This document shows, one piece after another, positions 8,452 through 16,203 of a stretch of DNA of 44,306 nucleotides. The stretch comes from Chitinolyticbacter albus (GTDB taxonomy: Bacteria; Pseudomonadota; Gammaproteobacteria; Burkholderiales; Chitinibacteraceae). How positions within the stretch are numbered: the first letter of the stretch is position 1; the number at the start of each line of letters is the position of its first letter. The notes beneath the pieces were generated by a model that made no database searches, had not been told where the DNA came from, and worked only from the letters and a program-made list of their open reading frames with translations. Where the stretch lies: assembly GCF_024437655.1 (NCBI RefSeq), contig NZ_JANBVF010000043.1, positions 1-44,306 on the forward strand, read 5' to 3'. The position numbers and the translations under genes are program-made.

Positions 8452-9510
8452 ATGAAAAAGCTGCTTCTGGCGCTCTCGCTGCTGGCCGGCATGGCGCAAG
8501 CCGAAGATGTGTTACATGTATACAACTGGAACAACTACATCGCGCCAGAAACGGTGAAGCGCTTCGAGAAGGAGTGCAAATGCCGCGTGGTGCAGGATTA
8601 CTACGGCGCGATGGAAGAAATGCTGGCCAAGCTAGCGGCCGGTGCCAAGGGTTACGACATCGTGGTGCCGACCGGTTTCGCGATTCCGCCGCTGGTGAAG
8701 CAGAACCTGACCCAGCCGCTCGATAAGGCCAAGGTGCCTAACCTGAAGAACGTGAACGCCGCGTTCCTGAACACCGAGTTCGACAAGGGCAACATCTACT
8801 CCGCGCCGTACTCGTTCACGACGACGCTTGTCGGCTACAACGACAAGAAGATCAAGGAGCTGGGGATCGATGCGACCAGCTGGGCCGTGATCTTCGACCC
8901 CAAGGTGCTGGCCAAGATCAAGGGCAAGGTCACCGTGCTCGACGACAGCCGCGAGCTGTTCGCCGCCGCGCTGATGTACAACGGCTACTCGGCCAACTCG
9001 ACCAATCCGGCCGAATGGAAGAAGGCCGCCGAGACCATCAAGGCCGCCAAGCCCTACTGGGCCGCGTTCAATACGCAGAGCTACATCAAGGAACTCACCG
9101 TCGGCAATATCTGGGTGGCGCATGGCTACTCCAACGACATGTTCCAGGCCAACCAGGATACCAAGGCCGCCAAGCGCCCGTTCGGCATCGGCTACGGTCT
9201 GCAGAAGCAAGGCAATACGCTGTCGCTCGACAGCATGGTGGTACTGAAGAACGCACCGCGCCCGGATCTGGCGCATCGCTTCATCAACTTCATGCTCGAT
9301 GGCAAGAACTCATCCGAGCTCACCAACATGATCGGTTCGGGTAATCCGAACGCGGCGGCTGCCCAGTTCGTGCAGCCGGAGATCAAGAAGATCAGCGCAG
9401 TGTTCCCGGATGCCAATTCGATGAAGGGCCTGCAGCAGCTGAAGGACCTGCAGGGCAAGCAACTGCGTGATCTGAACCGCCTCTGGACCGAGGTGAAGAC
9501 CGCCAAGTAA
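8452..9510 (+). CDS. potD: Polyamine-binding periplasmic protein PotD/PotF-like
   Basis: The substrate-binding protein of the importer, 352 residues. A signal peptide MKKLLLALSLLAGMAQA is followed by the mature start EDVLHVYNWNNYIAPETV, which closely fits PotD/PotF (VYNWxxYI). The ligand-contact region PTGFAIPPLV and the SMVVLKNAPRPDLAHRFINFML hinge region are typical of the family. Putrescine and spermidine preference cannot be separated by eye. It ends the potABCD operon and is followed by a strong terminator. Confidence 0.93.
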   Translation: MKKLLLALSLLAGMAQAEDVLHVYNWNNYIAPETVKRFEKECKCRVVQDYYGAMEEMLAKLAAGAKGYDIVVPTGFAIPPLVKQNLTQPLDKAKVPNLKNVNAAFLNTEFDKGNIYSAPYSFTTTLVGYNDKKIKELGIDATSWAVIFDPKVLAKIKGKVTVLDDSRELFAAALMYNGYSANSTNPAEWKKAAETIKAAKPYWAAFNTQSYIKELTVGNIWVAHGYSNDMFQANQDTKAAKRPFGIGYGLQKQGNTLSLDSMVVLKNAPRPDLAHRFINFMLDGKNSSELTNMIGSGNPNAAAAQFVQPEIKKISAVFPDANSMKGLQQLKDLQGKQLRDLNRLWTEVKTAK

Positions 9511-9548
9511 AGCCTGTGCAGCGCGGTATGCACGCCGCGACTGCGTTG

Positions 9549-9576
9549 AAAAAGCCGGGCGCGTGCCCGGCTTTTT
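9549..9576 (+). terminator. Strong terminator after potD
   Basis: A perfect 12-bp stem (AAAAAGCCGGGC/GCCCGGCTTTTT) with loop GCGT lies 38 bp after the potD stop. Its own 3' arm supplies a five-T tract. Confidence 0.9.
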
Positions 9577-9699
9577 CACGTACACTCGGGCTCGCGCCGG
9601 GCTTACGGCGTGGACCCGGCAAGGTTGGGACAGCCGCGCGACCCGACCCCAGAACCGCACCCGTTCGCGCGCCTTTGGGCTTGTACGATCCCGTACCGT

Positions 9700-10797
9700 A
9701 TGCGCAGCTTTCCACCAGTCAGCTATCTGGCCCGCGAGGCCCCACAGACGCGCATCGCCCGCTATTTCCTCGCCTGCTACCTGCTGGTGGTGCTGGTGCT
9801 AAGCTTCTACCCGTTCACCGGTTGGCATTACAACGGCGAGCCGGTGCTGGCCTTCTACAGCTACCCGCTGCCGTACTACATCACCTTCTTCGATAACTTT
9901 GCCAATGTGCTGGCCTACGTGCCGGTGGGATTGGGCATCGCACTCTTGTTGCGCCGGCGTCTGCTGTCGCTGCTGCTCGGCGTGCTGGGCGGTATCGCGC
10001 TGTCGGCGCTGGTCGAATTCGTCCAGCAGTTCCTGCCCGATCGGGTGGCGTCGAACATGGATATCCTGGCCAACGGCACGGGCGCGCTCATTGGCGTCGT
10101 GCTGGCGCAATTCGTCGCGAGCCGGCGCTGGCAGCGACGCTGGCTGGTGTTCCGTCACAGCTACCTGGTCGTTGGCCGGCGCGGCGAATGGGGTCTCGTT
10201 TGGCTGGGGCTGTGGTTCATCTCGCAATGCGATCCATCGGTGCCGCTGTTTGGCGTAGTGGTCGAACCGGTCGCGCTGCCGCAGCCCTTTATCTCGCCGA
10301 TCGCCAACGCGCGGCTGTTCCTCGATCTGCTCGAGGGCTGCGGTGTGCTGCTGCACGTGTTCGGGCTGGGGATGTTCGTCTCGGTGCTGGTGCGCCACCA
10401 GCGCCATGTGCCGCGGGTGATGGTGGTGACCCTGGTCGCTGGCATTGTGCTCAAGCTGGTATTTGCCGGCATGTTGCTCAAGCCGGACCAGTTCTTTGCC
10501 TGGATCAACCTCAATGTGGTGATCGGCGCCGGCCTCGCCTGGTTGTTGCTGGCGCTATGCGCGCACCTGCGGCGGCGGCTACGGGCACTGTTTGGCGCGT
10601 GGGCGCTGATCGCAGTCCTGATCGTCGCCTGGTTGTGGCCGCTGGCGCCGCAGTTGTCGGCGTCGCTGGAAATGTTTCGCTGGCGCTACGGCCACTTGCA
10701 GCATTTCAGCGGCATGGCGGCGATGGTGGGGGACATCTGGCCGTATGGCGCCATCGCGCTGATGCTGGCGCTGGTGGTGCGCCACGCCGAGGACTGA
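9700..10797 (+). CDS. VanZ-like integral membrane protein
   Basis: A 365-residue polytopic membrane protein. The N-terminal third carries the VanZ-type fold: a first helix ending in LSFYPFTGW, then FFDNFANVLAYVPVGLGIALLL, LSALVEFVQQFLPDRVASNMDILANGTGALIG. The EFVQ...R..D..DILANGTGALIG motif is the VanZ hallmark. The rest adds about five more helices with no recognised domain. The start MRSFPPVSYL follows an unlikely leader that is left out. VanZ proteins have been linked to teicoplanin resistance and envelope traits, but no specific role is shown here. The stop lies 3 bp from that of the convergent queD-like gene. Confidence 0.8.
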   Translation: MRSFPPVSYLAREAPQTRIARYFLACYLLVVLVLSFYPFTGWHYNGEPVLAFYSYPLPYYITFFDNFANVLAYVPVGLGIALLLRRRLLSLLLGVLGGIALSALVEFVQQFLPDRVASNMDILANGTGALIGVVLAQFVASRRWQRRWLVFRHSYLVVGRRGEWGLVWLGLWFISQCDPSVPLFGVVVEPVALPQPFISPIANARLFLDLLEGCGVLLHVFGLGMFVSVLVRHQRHVPRVMVVTLVAGIVLKLVFAGMLLKPDQFFAWINLNVVIGAGLAWLLLALCAHLRRRLRALFGAWALIAVLIVAWLWPLAPQLSASLEMFRWRYGHLQHFSGMAAMVGDIWPYGAIALMLALVVRHAED

Positions 10798-10800
10798 GGC

Positions 10801-11400
10801 TCAGGCGTCGATCTGGCGCTCGACGGCCGGATTGATGAAGCGCTGGCCGGCGATCAGCTTGTCCATCATCGCCGGGTCCGCCCACTCTGCCTTCACCTGC
10901 TCCGAGAATACGATGTCGGCAAGCGCAATCGGTCCCATGCGCGGGTTATAGGCGTCGTCGCGAAAGGCCTGGGCGTAGCCGGTATCGGTTTCGTGGGCAA
11001 TGACCGAATGCAGTCGCACGTCGTTGCTCTCACCGTTCTGCATATCGGTCTGCGAAAGCAGTGCGTCGATCACCACGAAGAACAGCCGCGCGAACTGCTC
11101 GGCCGAGGGCGACACCGGCAACGCGATCCAGCGCGCCGAGTATTGCTGGCACAGCCGGATGTACTCGGCATCGTCCTTGTCCCAATAGCAGATCGCATGG
11201 TCGAACGCATCGATCGCATCCTTGATCGTTCCCTTCATCAGGCCGAAGTCGTAAACCATCTGCCCATGATCGAGCGCATGGGCTTCCAGCAGCACCTCGA
11301 CCCTGTAGCTGTGGCCGTGGATGGAGCGGCGGCAGCGATCGCTGGAACAGTTGCGCACGATGTGCGCGTTTTCGAACTTGTAGAGCTTGCGGATCAGCAT
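10801..11400 (-). CDS. 6-pyruvoyl-tetrahydropterin synthase/QueD-like protein, long form
   Basis: A 199-residue member of the PTPS/QueD family, which makes 6-carboxytetrahydropterin for queuosine synthesis. Zinc ligands are His13 (FENAHIV), His28 and His30 (IHGHSY). Cys23, five residues before His28, fits the catalytic cysteine. MVYDFGLMK, FDHAI and HETDTG match conserved QueD segments. Classical QueD has about 120 residues; this one carries an insertion of about 60 in the middle and a C-terminal extension. A GGGAA ribosome-binding site precedes the ATG at 11400. No other queuosine gene is nearby, so the product could differ from that of QueD. Confidence 0.8.
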   Translation of the reverse strand: MLIRKLYKFENAHIVRNCSSDRCRRSIHGHSYRVEVLLEAHALDHGQMVYDFGLMKGTIKDAIDAFDHAICYWDKDDAEYIRLCQQYSARWIALPVSPSAEQFARLFFVVIDALLSQTDMQNGESNDVRLHSVIAHETDTGYAQAFRDDAYNPRMGPIALADIVFSEQVKAEWADPAMMDKLIAGQRFINPAVERQIDA

Positions 11401-12062
11401 GGCAATTCCCGAGTGGATCGCTCGGGTTTTAACAGAACCCCGGCGACGCTTCAAGCTGGCAATGACGGCAATTCGGCAGCCTGTTAATACCAGTTGCACG
11501 CAAACGTGCGGTCACCGGCAGTATCAAGTTCAAACATAATAAATTACTTACATGATATTTATATGAAAGAATTTTGAAATTAAATTGAACGGTGACGTTG
11601 GTGAAGGCTTCCTCGGATAGACGCTGTGACTATCCGATTGTCGTAGATAAGTGGCAGAAAATTAGCAGATGACTACACACGAATGCACTAAAAAGCTACA
11701 TCAGGCTCGACTAATGATGTGTGGCAATATTAGTTTTAATATTAAATAATTTTAAAAAACAGTTAGTTATATATTGTTTGCTGCACTGCAAAAATGACCC
11801 TTAAGGTGTTTCCTGTAGTGCATGAGTGGTCTTTGTGGTGCGCGGAAGGTAAGACCACTAGGCGCGCTTACTGGAGGGTGTTGACAAGGGGGGGCGGCTA
11901 CCCGGTAATCGGAGGCATCGCCCCGGGATTTGCCAGACCGAACTTGGGGTGCGAGGGTGATTCAGCCGTTTTCTTACTAAAAGATGACGCCTTCGGGTGC
12001 TGACCAGGCTTATTTTGGCGGTGCCGATAATGCCAATTTCAACAGGATGGAGACCCCTGACT
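11401..12062. other. Long non-coding region upstream of the chitinase
   Basis: This 662-bp gap has two parts. The left part (about 11520-11790) is strikingly AT-rich and contains an 8-bp inverted repeat TCGGATAG/CTATCCGA (11613-11637), the palindrome TTTAATATTAAA and an inverted repeat TTTGC-N6-GCAAA (11777-11792). The right part is GC-rich and holds the promoter candidate at 11881 and the chitinase leader. A 69-codon frame at 11794 has no ribosome-binding site and is not called. No riboswitch class was recognised. Confidence 0.6.
11881..11909 (+). promoter_or_regulatory. Sigma-70 promoter candidate for the chitinase
   Basis: A perfect -35 TTGACA (11881-11886) stands 17 bp before GGTAAT (11904-11909), which matches four of six -10 positions. 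Transcription from here would give a leader of about 150 bases before the chitinase ATG. Confidence 0.4.
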
Positions 12063-14795
12063 ATGTCGACTACTCGACTGTCGCTCGCGCTGCTCCCTGC
12101 CGCCCTGATCGCTTCGTATGCGTACGCAGCGTTCCCGGCCTGGCAGGAGGGCAGCACGTATGCCGCTGGCACCCAGGTCAGCTACAACGGCCACGACTAT
12201 CAATCGCTGGTAACCCATACCGCCTACGTCGGCGCGAACTGGAACCCCGCCGCCACCCCGACGCTGTGGAAGGATCTGGGCGTTTCGACCGGCACCGCCA
12301 CTCCGACGCCGACCCCGGTCGCGGCGACCCCGACTCCGGTTGTGGCTACCCCCACCCCGGTCATTGCCACCCCCACCCCGGTCGCGGCTACGCCGACGCC
12401 GGTCGTGGGCCAATACCCCGAGTGGAGCGCCAGCGCCGTCTACACCGGCGGTCAGCGCGTGATCTACCAAGGCTCGGTATACCAGGCCCAGTGGTGGACG
12501 CAGGGCGACAACCCGACTCAATCCGGTGATTGGGGCGTGTGGCGCAAGGTCACCACCGGCGGCCCGACCCCGGTGACGAATACCCCGACGCCGGTGACCA
12601 ATACGCCGACTCCGGTAACGAATACTCCGACGCCGGTGACCAACACCCCGACACCGGTAACGCCGACCCCGACTCGCGTCACGAATACCCCGACGCCAGT
12701 GACACCGACTCCGGTTACACCGAGCCCGACCCCGGTCACCCCGACCGTGACGCCGACGCCGGTTACCCCAACGCCGACCCCGATCCCGGGCCAGGACTGC
12801 CGTCCGGATGGCCTCGTCTCCGAAGTCTCGGGCGTGCCGTACTGCACCGTGTACGACGGCGAAGGTCGCGAGAAGCTCGCCAACGGTCTGAAGCGCCGCA
12901 TCATCGGCTACTTCACCTCGTGGCGTACCGGTACCAACGGCCTGTCGCGTTATATCGCTTCGGATATCCCGTGGGCCGACATTTCGCATATCAACTACGC
13001 GTTTGCGCACGTCGATGGCAGCAACAAGGTGTCGATCGGCAATCCGACCGCCGCCGGCAATGCCGCCACCAACATGGAATGGCCGGGCGTCGCGGGTGCC
13101 GAAATGGATCCGACCCTGCCGTACAAGGGCCACTTCAACCTGCTGAACAAGTACAAGAAGCAGTACCCGAACCTGCGCACCCTGATCTCGGTCGGCGGCT
13201 GGGCGGAAACCGGTGGCTACTTCGCGGACAACGGTGATCGCGTGGCATCGGGTGGCTTCTACACCATGACCACCAACGCCGATGGTTCGGTCAACACCGC
13301 CGGCATCAACACCTTCGCCGATTCGGCCGTTGACTTCATCCGCAAGTACAACTTCGACGGCGTGGATATCGACTACGAATATCCGACCACCATGGACAAG
13401 GCCGGCAACCCGCTCGACTGGTCGGTTTCCAGCCCGCGTCTGAAGGGTCTGCAAGCCAGCTACCGCGAACTGATGCGCGTGCTGCGTCTGAAGCTCGACA
13501 ACGCGTCGAAGGCCGATGGCAAGTACTACATGCTGACCATCGCCTCGCCGTCGTCCGCTTACCTGCTGCGCGGTATGGAGGCTTACCAGAGCGCCAAGTA
13601 CCTCGACTACGTGAACATCATGTCGTATGACCTGCATGGCGCGTGGAACGAGTTCGTGGGCCCGAACGCCGCCCTGTTCGATGATGGCAAGGATGCTGAA
13701 CTGGCCAAGTGGTCGGTATACGGCGCTGCGCAATACGGCGGCATCGGCTACCTGAACACCGATTGGGCGTTCCGCTACTTCCGCGGCATGCTGCCGGCCG
13801 GTCGCATCAACGCCGGTATGCCGTTCTACACCCGTGGCCACAAGGATGTGCAAGGTGGTACCAACGGTCTGTGGGGCACTTCGCCGAAGTCGGCCAACTG
13901 CGGTCCTGGCCTGACCGAGTGTGGTGTGGGTGCGGTCGGTATCGACAACATCTGGCACGATCTGGATCAGAACGGCAAGGAAATGGGCGCCGGTTCCAAC
14001 CCGATGTGGCACGCCAAGAACCTGGAAAAGGGTATCGCGGGTAGCTACCTCGCCCAGTACGGCCTGTCGGCTGCTGACCTCGTCGGCACCTACGTCCGCA
14101 ACTACGACGCGACCCTGGTTGCCCCGTGGCTGTGGAACGCCCAGAAGAAGGTCTTCATCTCGACCGAGGACGAGCAATCGATCCAGAAGAAGGCCGAGTG
14201 GGTGAATACCAATGGCGTCGGTGGTGCGATGTTCTGGGAAATGGCCGGTGACTACGACTGGAACGCCAGCAAGGGCGAGTACCAGGCTGGTTCGACGCTG
14301 ACCCGCCTGTTGGCCTCCAACTTCCGCGCCGCTACGCCGTATGGCAACAAGCGTGCGAAGAAGGCGATGCCGGGTGAGACCGTGGACATCCAGTTCGACC
14401 TGACCAACTTCAAGCTGGGCGATCAGAACTATCCGATCAACCCGTACCTGAAGATCACCAACAAGTCGAACGTGACCATCCCTGGCGGTACCAAGGTGCA
14501 GTTCCAGTATGGCGTGTCGGCCCCGGGTACCATGGCTGACCAGTCGGGCGCAGGTCTGCAGACCATCGCTTCCGAGCATACTGGCAACAACATCGGTGGC
14601 TTCAAGGGTGACTTCCACACCGCCGAGTTCGCGCTGCCGTCGTGGCAGTCGCTGGCTCCGGGTGCATCGATCGATGTCACGCTGAACTACTACCTGCCGG
14701 TCGCCATGCCGACGAACTTCATCGTTACCGTCAATGGCAAGCAGTACAGCATCAAGCAGGAATATCCGAACCTGCCGGCTGCTACCCTGCAATAA
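12063..14795 (+). CDS. Secreted GH18 chitinase with two CBM5/12 modules
   Basis: A 910-residue extracellular endochitinase candidate. A signal peptide (1-22) is followed by a CBM5/12 module (24-73, FPAWQEGSTYAAGTQVSYNGHDYQ), a TPTPV linker, a second CBM5/12 (118-164, with QAQWWTQGDNP), a long TPTPVTN linker (166-242) and the GH18 barrel from about 278. The barrel has the SVGGW motif and the catalytic DGVDIDYEY (432-440), with Glu439 as acid. MFWEMAGDYDW is the usual late barrel strand. The last 150 residues (about 757-910) form a beta-rich domain (GETVDIQFDLTNFKLG) of uncertain family, possibly carbohydrate-binding. The start MSTTRLSLAL follows GGAG. Codon use is strongly biased, as in highly expressed genes. 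Confidence 0.95.
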   Translation: MSTTRLSLALLPAALIASYAYAAFPAWQEGSTYAAGTQVSYNGHDYQSLVTHTAYVGANWNPAATPTLWKDLGVSTGTATPTPTPVAATPTPVVATPTPVIATPTPVAATPTPVVGQYPEWSASAVYTGGQRVIYQGSVYQAQWWTQGDNPTQSGDWGVWRKVTTGGPTPVTNTPTPVTNTPTPVTNTPTPVTNTPTPVTPTPTRVTNTPTPVTPTPVTPSPTPVTPTVTPTPVTPTPTPIPGQDCRPDGLVSEVSGVPYCTVYDGEGREKLANGLKRRIIGYFTSWRTGTNGLSRYIASDIPWADISHINYAFAHVDGSNKVSIGNPTAAGNAATNMEWPGVAGAEMDPTLPYKGHFNLLNKYKKQYPNLRTLISVGGWAETGGYFADNGDRVASGGFYTMTTNADGSVNTAGINTFADSAVDFIRKYNFDGVDIDYEYPTTMDKAGNPLDWSVSSPRLKGLQASYRELMRVLRLKLDNASKADGKYYMLTIASPSSAYLLRGMEAYQSAKYLDYVNIMSYDLHGAWNEFVGPNAALFDDGKDAELAKWSVYGAAQYGGIGYLNTDWAFRYFRGMLPAGRINAGMPFYTRGHKDVQGGTNGLWGTSPKSANCGPGLTECGVGAVGIDNIWHDLDQNGKEMGAGSNPMWHAKNLEKGIAGSYLAQYGLSAADLVGTYVRNYDATLVAPWLWNAQKKVFISTEDEQSIQKKAEWVNTNGVGGAMFWEMAGDYDWNASKGEYQAGSTLTRLLASNFRAATPYGNKRAKKAMPGETVDIQFDLTNFKLGDQNYPINPYLKITNKSNVTIPGGTKVQFQYGVSAPGTMADQSGAGLQTIASEHTGNNIGGFKGDFHTAEFALPSWQSLAPGASIDVTLNYYLPVAMPTNFIVTVNGKQYSIKQEYPNLPAATLQ
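12569..12785 (+). repeat. Degenerate Pro-Thr linker repeat in the chitinase gene
   Basis: Tandem degenerate units of about 18 bp (consensus CCGACGCCGGTGACCAAT) encode the TPTPVTN linker between the second CBM and the GH18 domain. Synonymous third-position changes interrupt the identity. A shorter related block lies at 12300-12410. Confidence 0.75.
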
Positions 14796-14816
14796 GCGCA
14801 GTCTGTAGTATCCAGA

Positions 14817-14847
14817 CGGGCAAACCTTCGGGTTTGCCCGTTTTTTT
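14817..14847 (+). terminator. Strong terminator after the chitinase
   Basis: A perfect 10-bp stem CGGGCAAACC/GGTTTGCCCG closes a UUCG tetraloop and is followed by seven T. It lies 21 bp after the chitinase stop and separates it from the gtr cassette. Confidence 0.93.
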
Positions 14848-14888
14848 ATAGGGAGAGCCGATTCCGCATCGGCCGCAGGGGGCATGCA

Positions 14889-15254
14889 GTGCAGTCGCAG
14901 TTCATCCGTTATCTGCTGGTCGGCGGCGCATCGTTCGCGCTGGAGTACGCGCTGTACTGGCTGCTGTACTGGCTGGGCCTGCCTTATCTATGGGCCAACA
15001 GCACGGCCTATCTCACCGTGTTCGTCGTCAATTTCCTGGTGAATCGCAGCTGGACTTTCGGCTCGTCCGGCCACTTGGGCCGGCAGGCGTTGCTGTATCT
15101 GCTGCTGGTGCTGTTCAATCTGCTGGCCAGCAATGTCGTGTTGTATGCGCTGGTCGAGTTCGCCGCCGTACCGGCCCTGGTGGGCAAGGTCGCGGTCATG
15201 GTCATGATCGTCAGCTGGAATTTCGTGCTGTATCGCAAGGTGATCTATCGATGA
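14889..15254 (+). CDS. GtrA-family flippase-like membrane protein
   Basis: A 121-residue protein with four transmembrane helices and GtrA hallmarks: FIRYLLVGGASFALEYALYW at the amino end, FVVNFLVNRSWTF in the middle and WNFVLYRKVIYR at the end. GtrA proteins are thought to flip undecaprenyl-phosphate-linked sugars across the inner membrane. The start is GTG at 14889 with AGGGGG six bases upstream; a nearby ATG at 14884 is in another frame. The stop overlaps the next gene as ATGA. Confidence 0.9.
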   Translation: MQSQFIRYLLVGGASFALEYALYWLLYWLGLPYLWANSTAYLTVFVVNFLVNRSWTFGSSGHLGRQALLYLLLVLFNLLASNVVLYALVEFAAVPALVGKVAVMVMIVSWNFVLYRKVIYR

Positions 15255-16198
15255 TTTCCATTGTCATGCCCGTCTACAACGAGGGGCCGCATATCGAGGG
15301 CAGCGTGGCCACCGTGCACGCGCTGCTGCTGCAGCACGGCCTGGATGCGCAATTCGTGTTGGTCGACGACGGCTCGCGCGACGACAGCTGGGCGGCGCTC
15401 ACGCGCTTGTCGCAGTCGCTGCCGGGCATCAAGGCGATCCGGCTGTCGCGCAACTTCGGCAAGGAGGCCGCCTTGTGTGCCGGGCTGGAGCACGCCGATG
15501 GCCAGGCCTGCCTCGTCATGGATTCGGACCTGCAGCACCCGCCCGAGCTGATCCCGCGGATGGTCGCGCTGTGGCGCGAGGGCTGGGACGTGGTCGAGGG
15601 CGTGAAGGCGCATCGCGGCCAGGAAGGGGGTGTCTACAAGCTAGGTGCGCGCGTGTTCTATCGCCTGTTCCACAAGCTCTCGGGTTTCGATCTCTCGGGG
15701 GCGTCTGACTTCAAGCTGATGGACCGCAAGGCGGTCGAGGCCTGGCGCAGCATGAAGGAGCGCGACACCTTCTTTCGCGGCATGTCGGCCTGGGTCGGCT
15801 TCAAGCGCCATCGCCTGCCCTTCGTCGTCGCCAGCCGCGTGCAGGGCACGACCAAGTGGTCGCCGGTGAAGCTCGGCCGGCTGTTTATCTCGGCGATCAG
15901 CGCGTTCTCGTCGCTCCCGCTGCAGATCGTCACGGTGATGGGCGGGCTCTTTTTCATCGGCGCGCTGGGTATGGCGGTGCAGACGCTGTACACCAAGCTG
16001 TCCGGCCATGCCGACGATGGCTTCACCACGGTGATTTTGCTACAGCTCATCATCGGCAGTGCGCTGATGTTCAGCCTCGGCATCATCGGCACCTATCTTG
16101 CGCGCATCTATGACGAGGTGAAGGGGCGGCCCCGTTATCTCGTCAGTGAGACCAGCGTTTCGCCCGCCGTCACACCGCCAATCTCTACACAGGAATAA
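15251..16198 (+). CDS. GtrB/DPM1-like GT2 glycosyltransferase
   Basis: A 315-residue membrane-anchored family 2 glycosyltransferase that should transfer a sugar from a nucleotide donor to undecaprenyl phosphate. The N-terminal GT-A domain has VMPVYNEG (5-12), LVDDGSRDDS (37-46) and the metal site DSD (91-93) in MDSDLQHPPELI. Two C-terminal membrane helices follow (about 225-250 and 260-290), as in GtrB and ArnC. The donor sugar cannot be read from sequence. It is translationally coupled to the GtrA gene by ATGA and lies 5 bp before the large membrane protein gene. Confidence 0.9.
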   Translation: MISIVMPVYNEGPHIEGSVATVHALLLQHGLDAQFVLVDDGSRDDSWAALTRLSQSLPGIKAIRLSRNFGKEAALCAGLEHADGQACLVMDSDLQHPPELIPRMVALWREGWDVVEGVKAHRGQEGGVYKLGARVFYRLFHKLSGFDLSGASDFKLMDRKAVEAWRSMKERDTFFRGMSAWVGFKRHRLPFVVASRVQGTTKWSPVKLGRLFISAISAFSSLPLQIVTVMGGLFFIGALGMAVQTLYTKLSGHADDGFTTVILLQLIIGSALMFSLGIIGTYLARIYDEVKGRPRYLVSETSVSPAVTPPISTQE

Positions 16199-16203
16199 CC
16201 ATC

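Noticed and set aside
11794-12003. A 69-codon frame in the chitinase leader.
   Set aside because: No ribosome-binding site, no recognised similarity, and it spans the likely promoter.
12039-14885. A 948-codon frame on the minus strand opposite the chitinase.
   Set aside because: It lacks any domain pattern, mirrors the strong third-position bias of the chitinase codons and has no ribosome-binding site. It is a GC-driven shadow.
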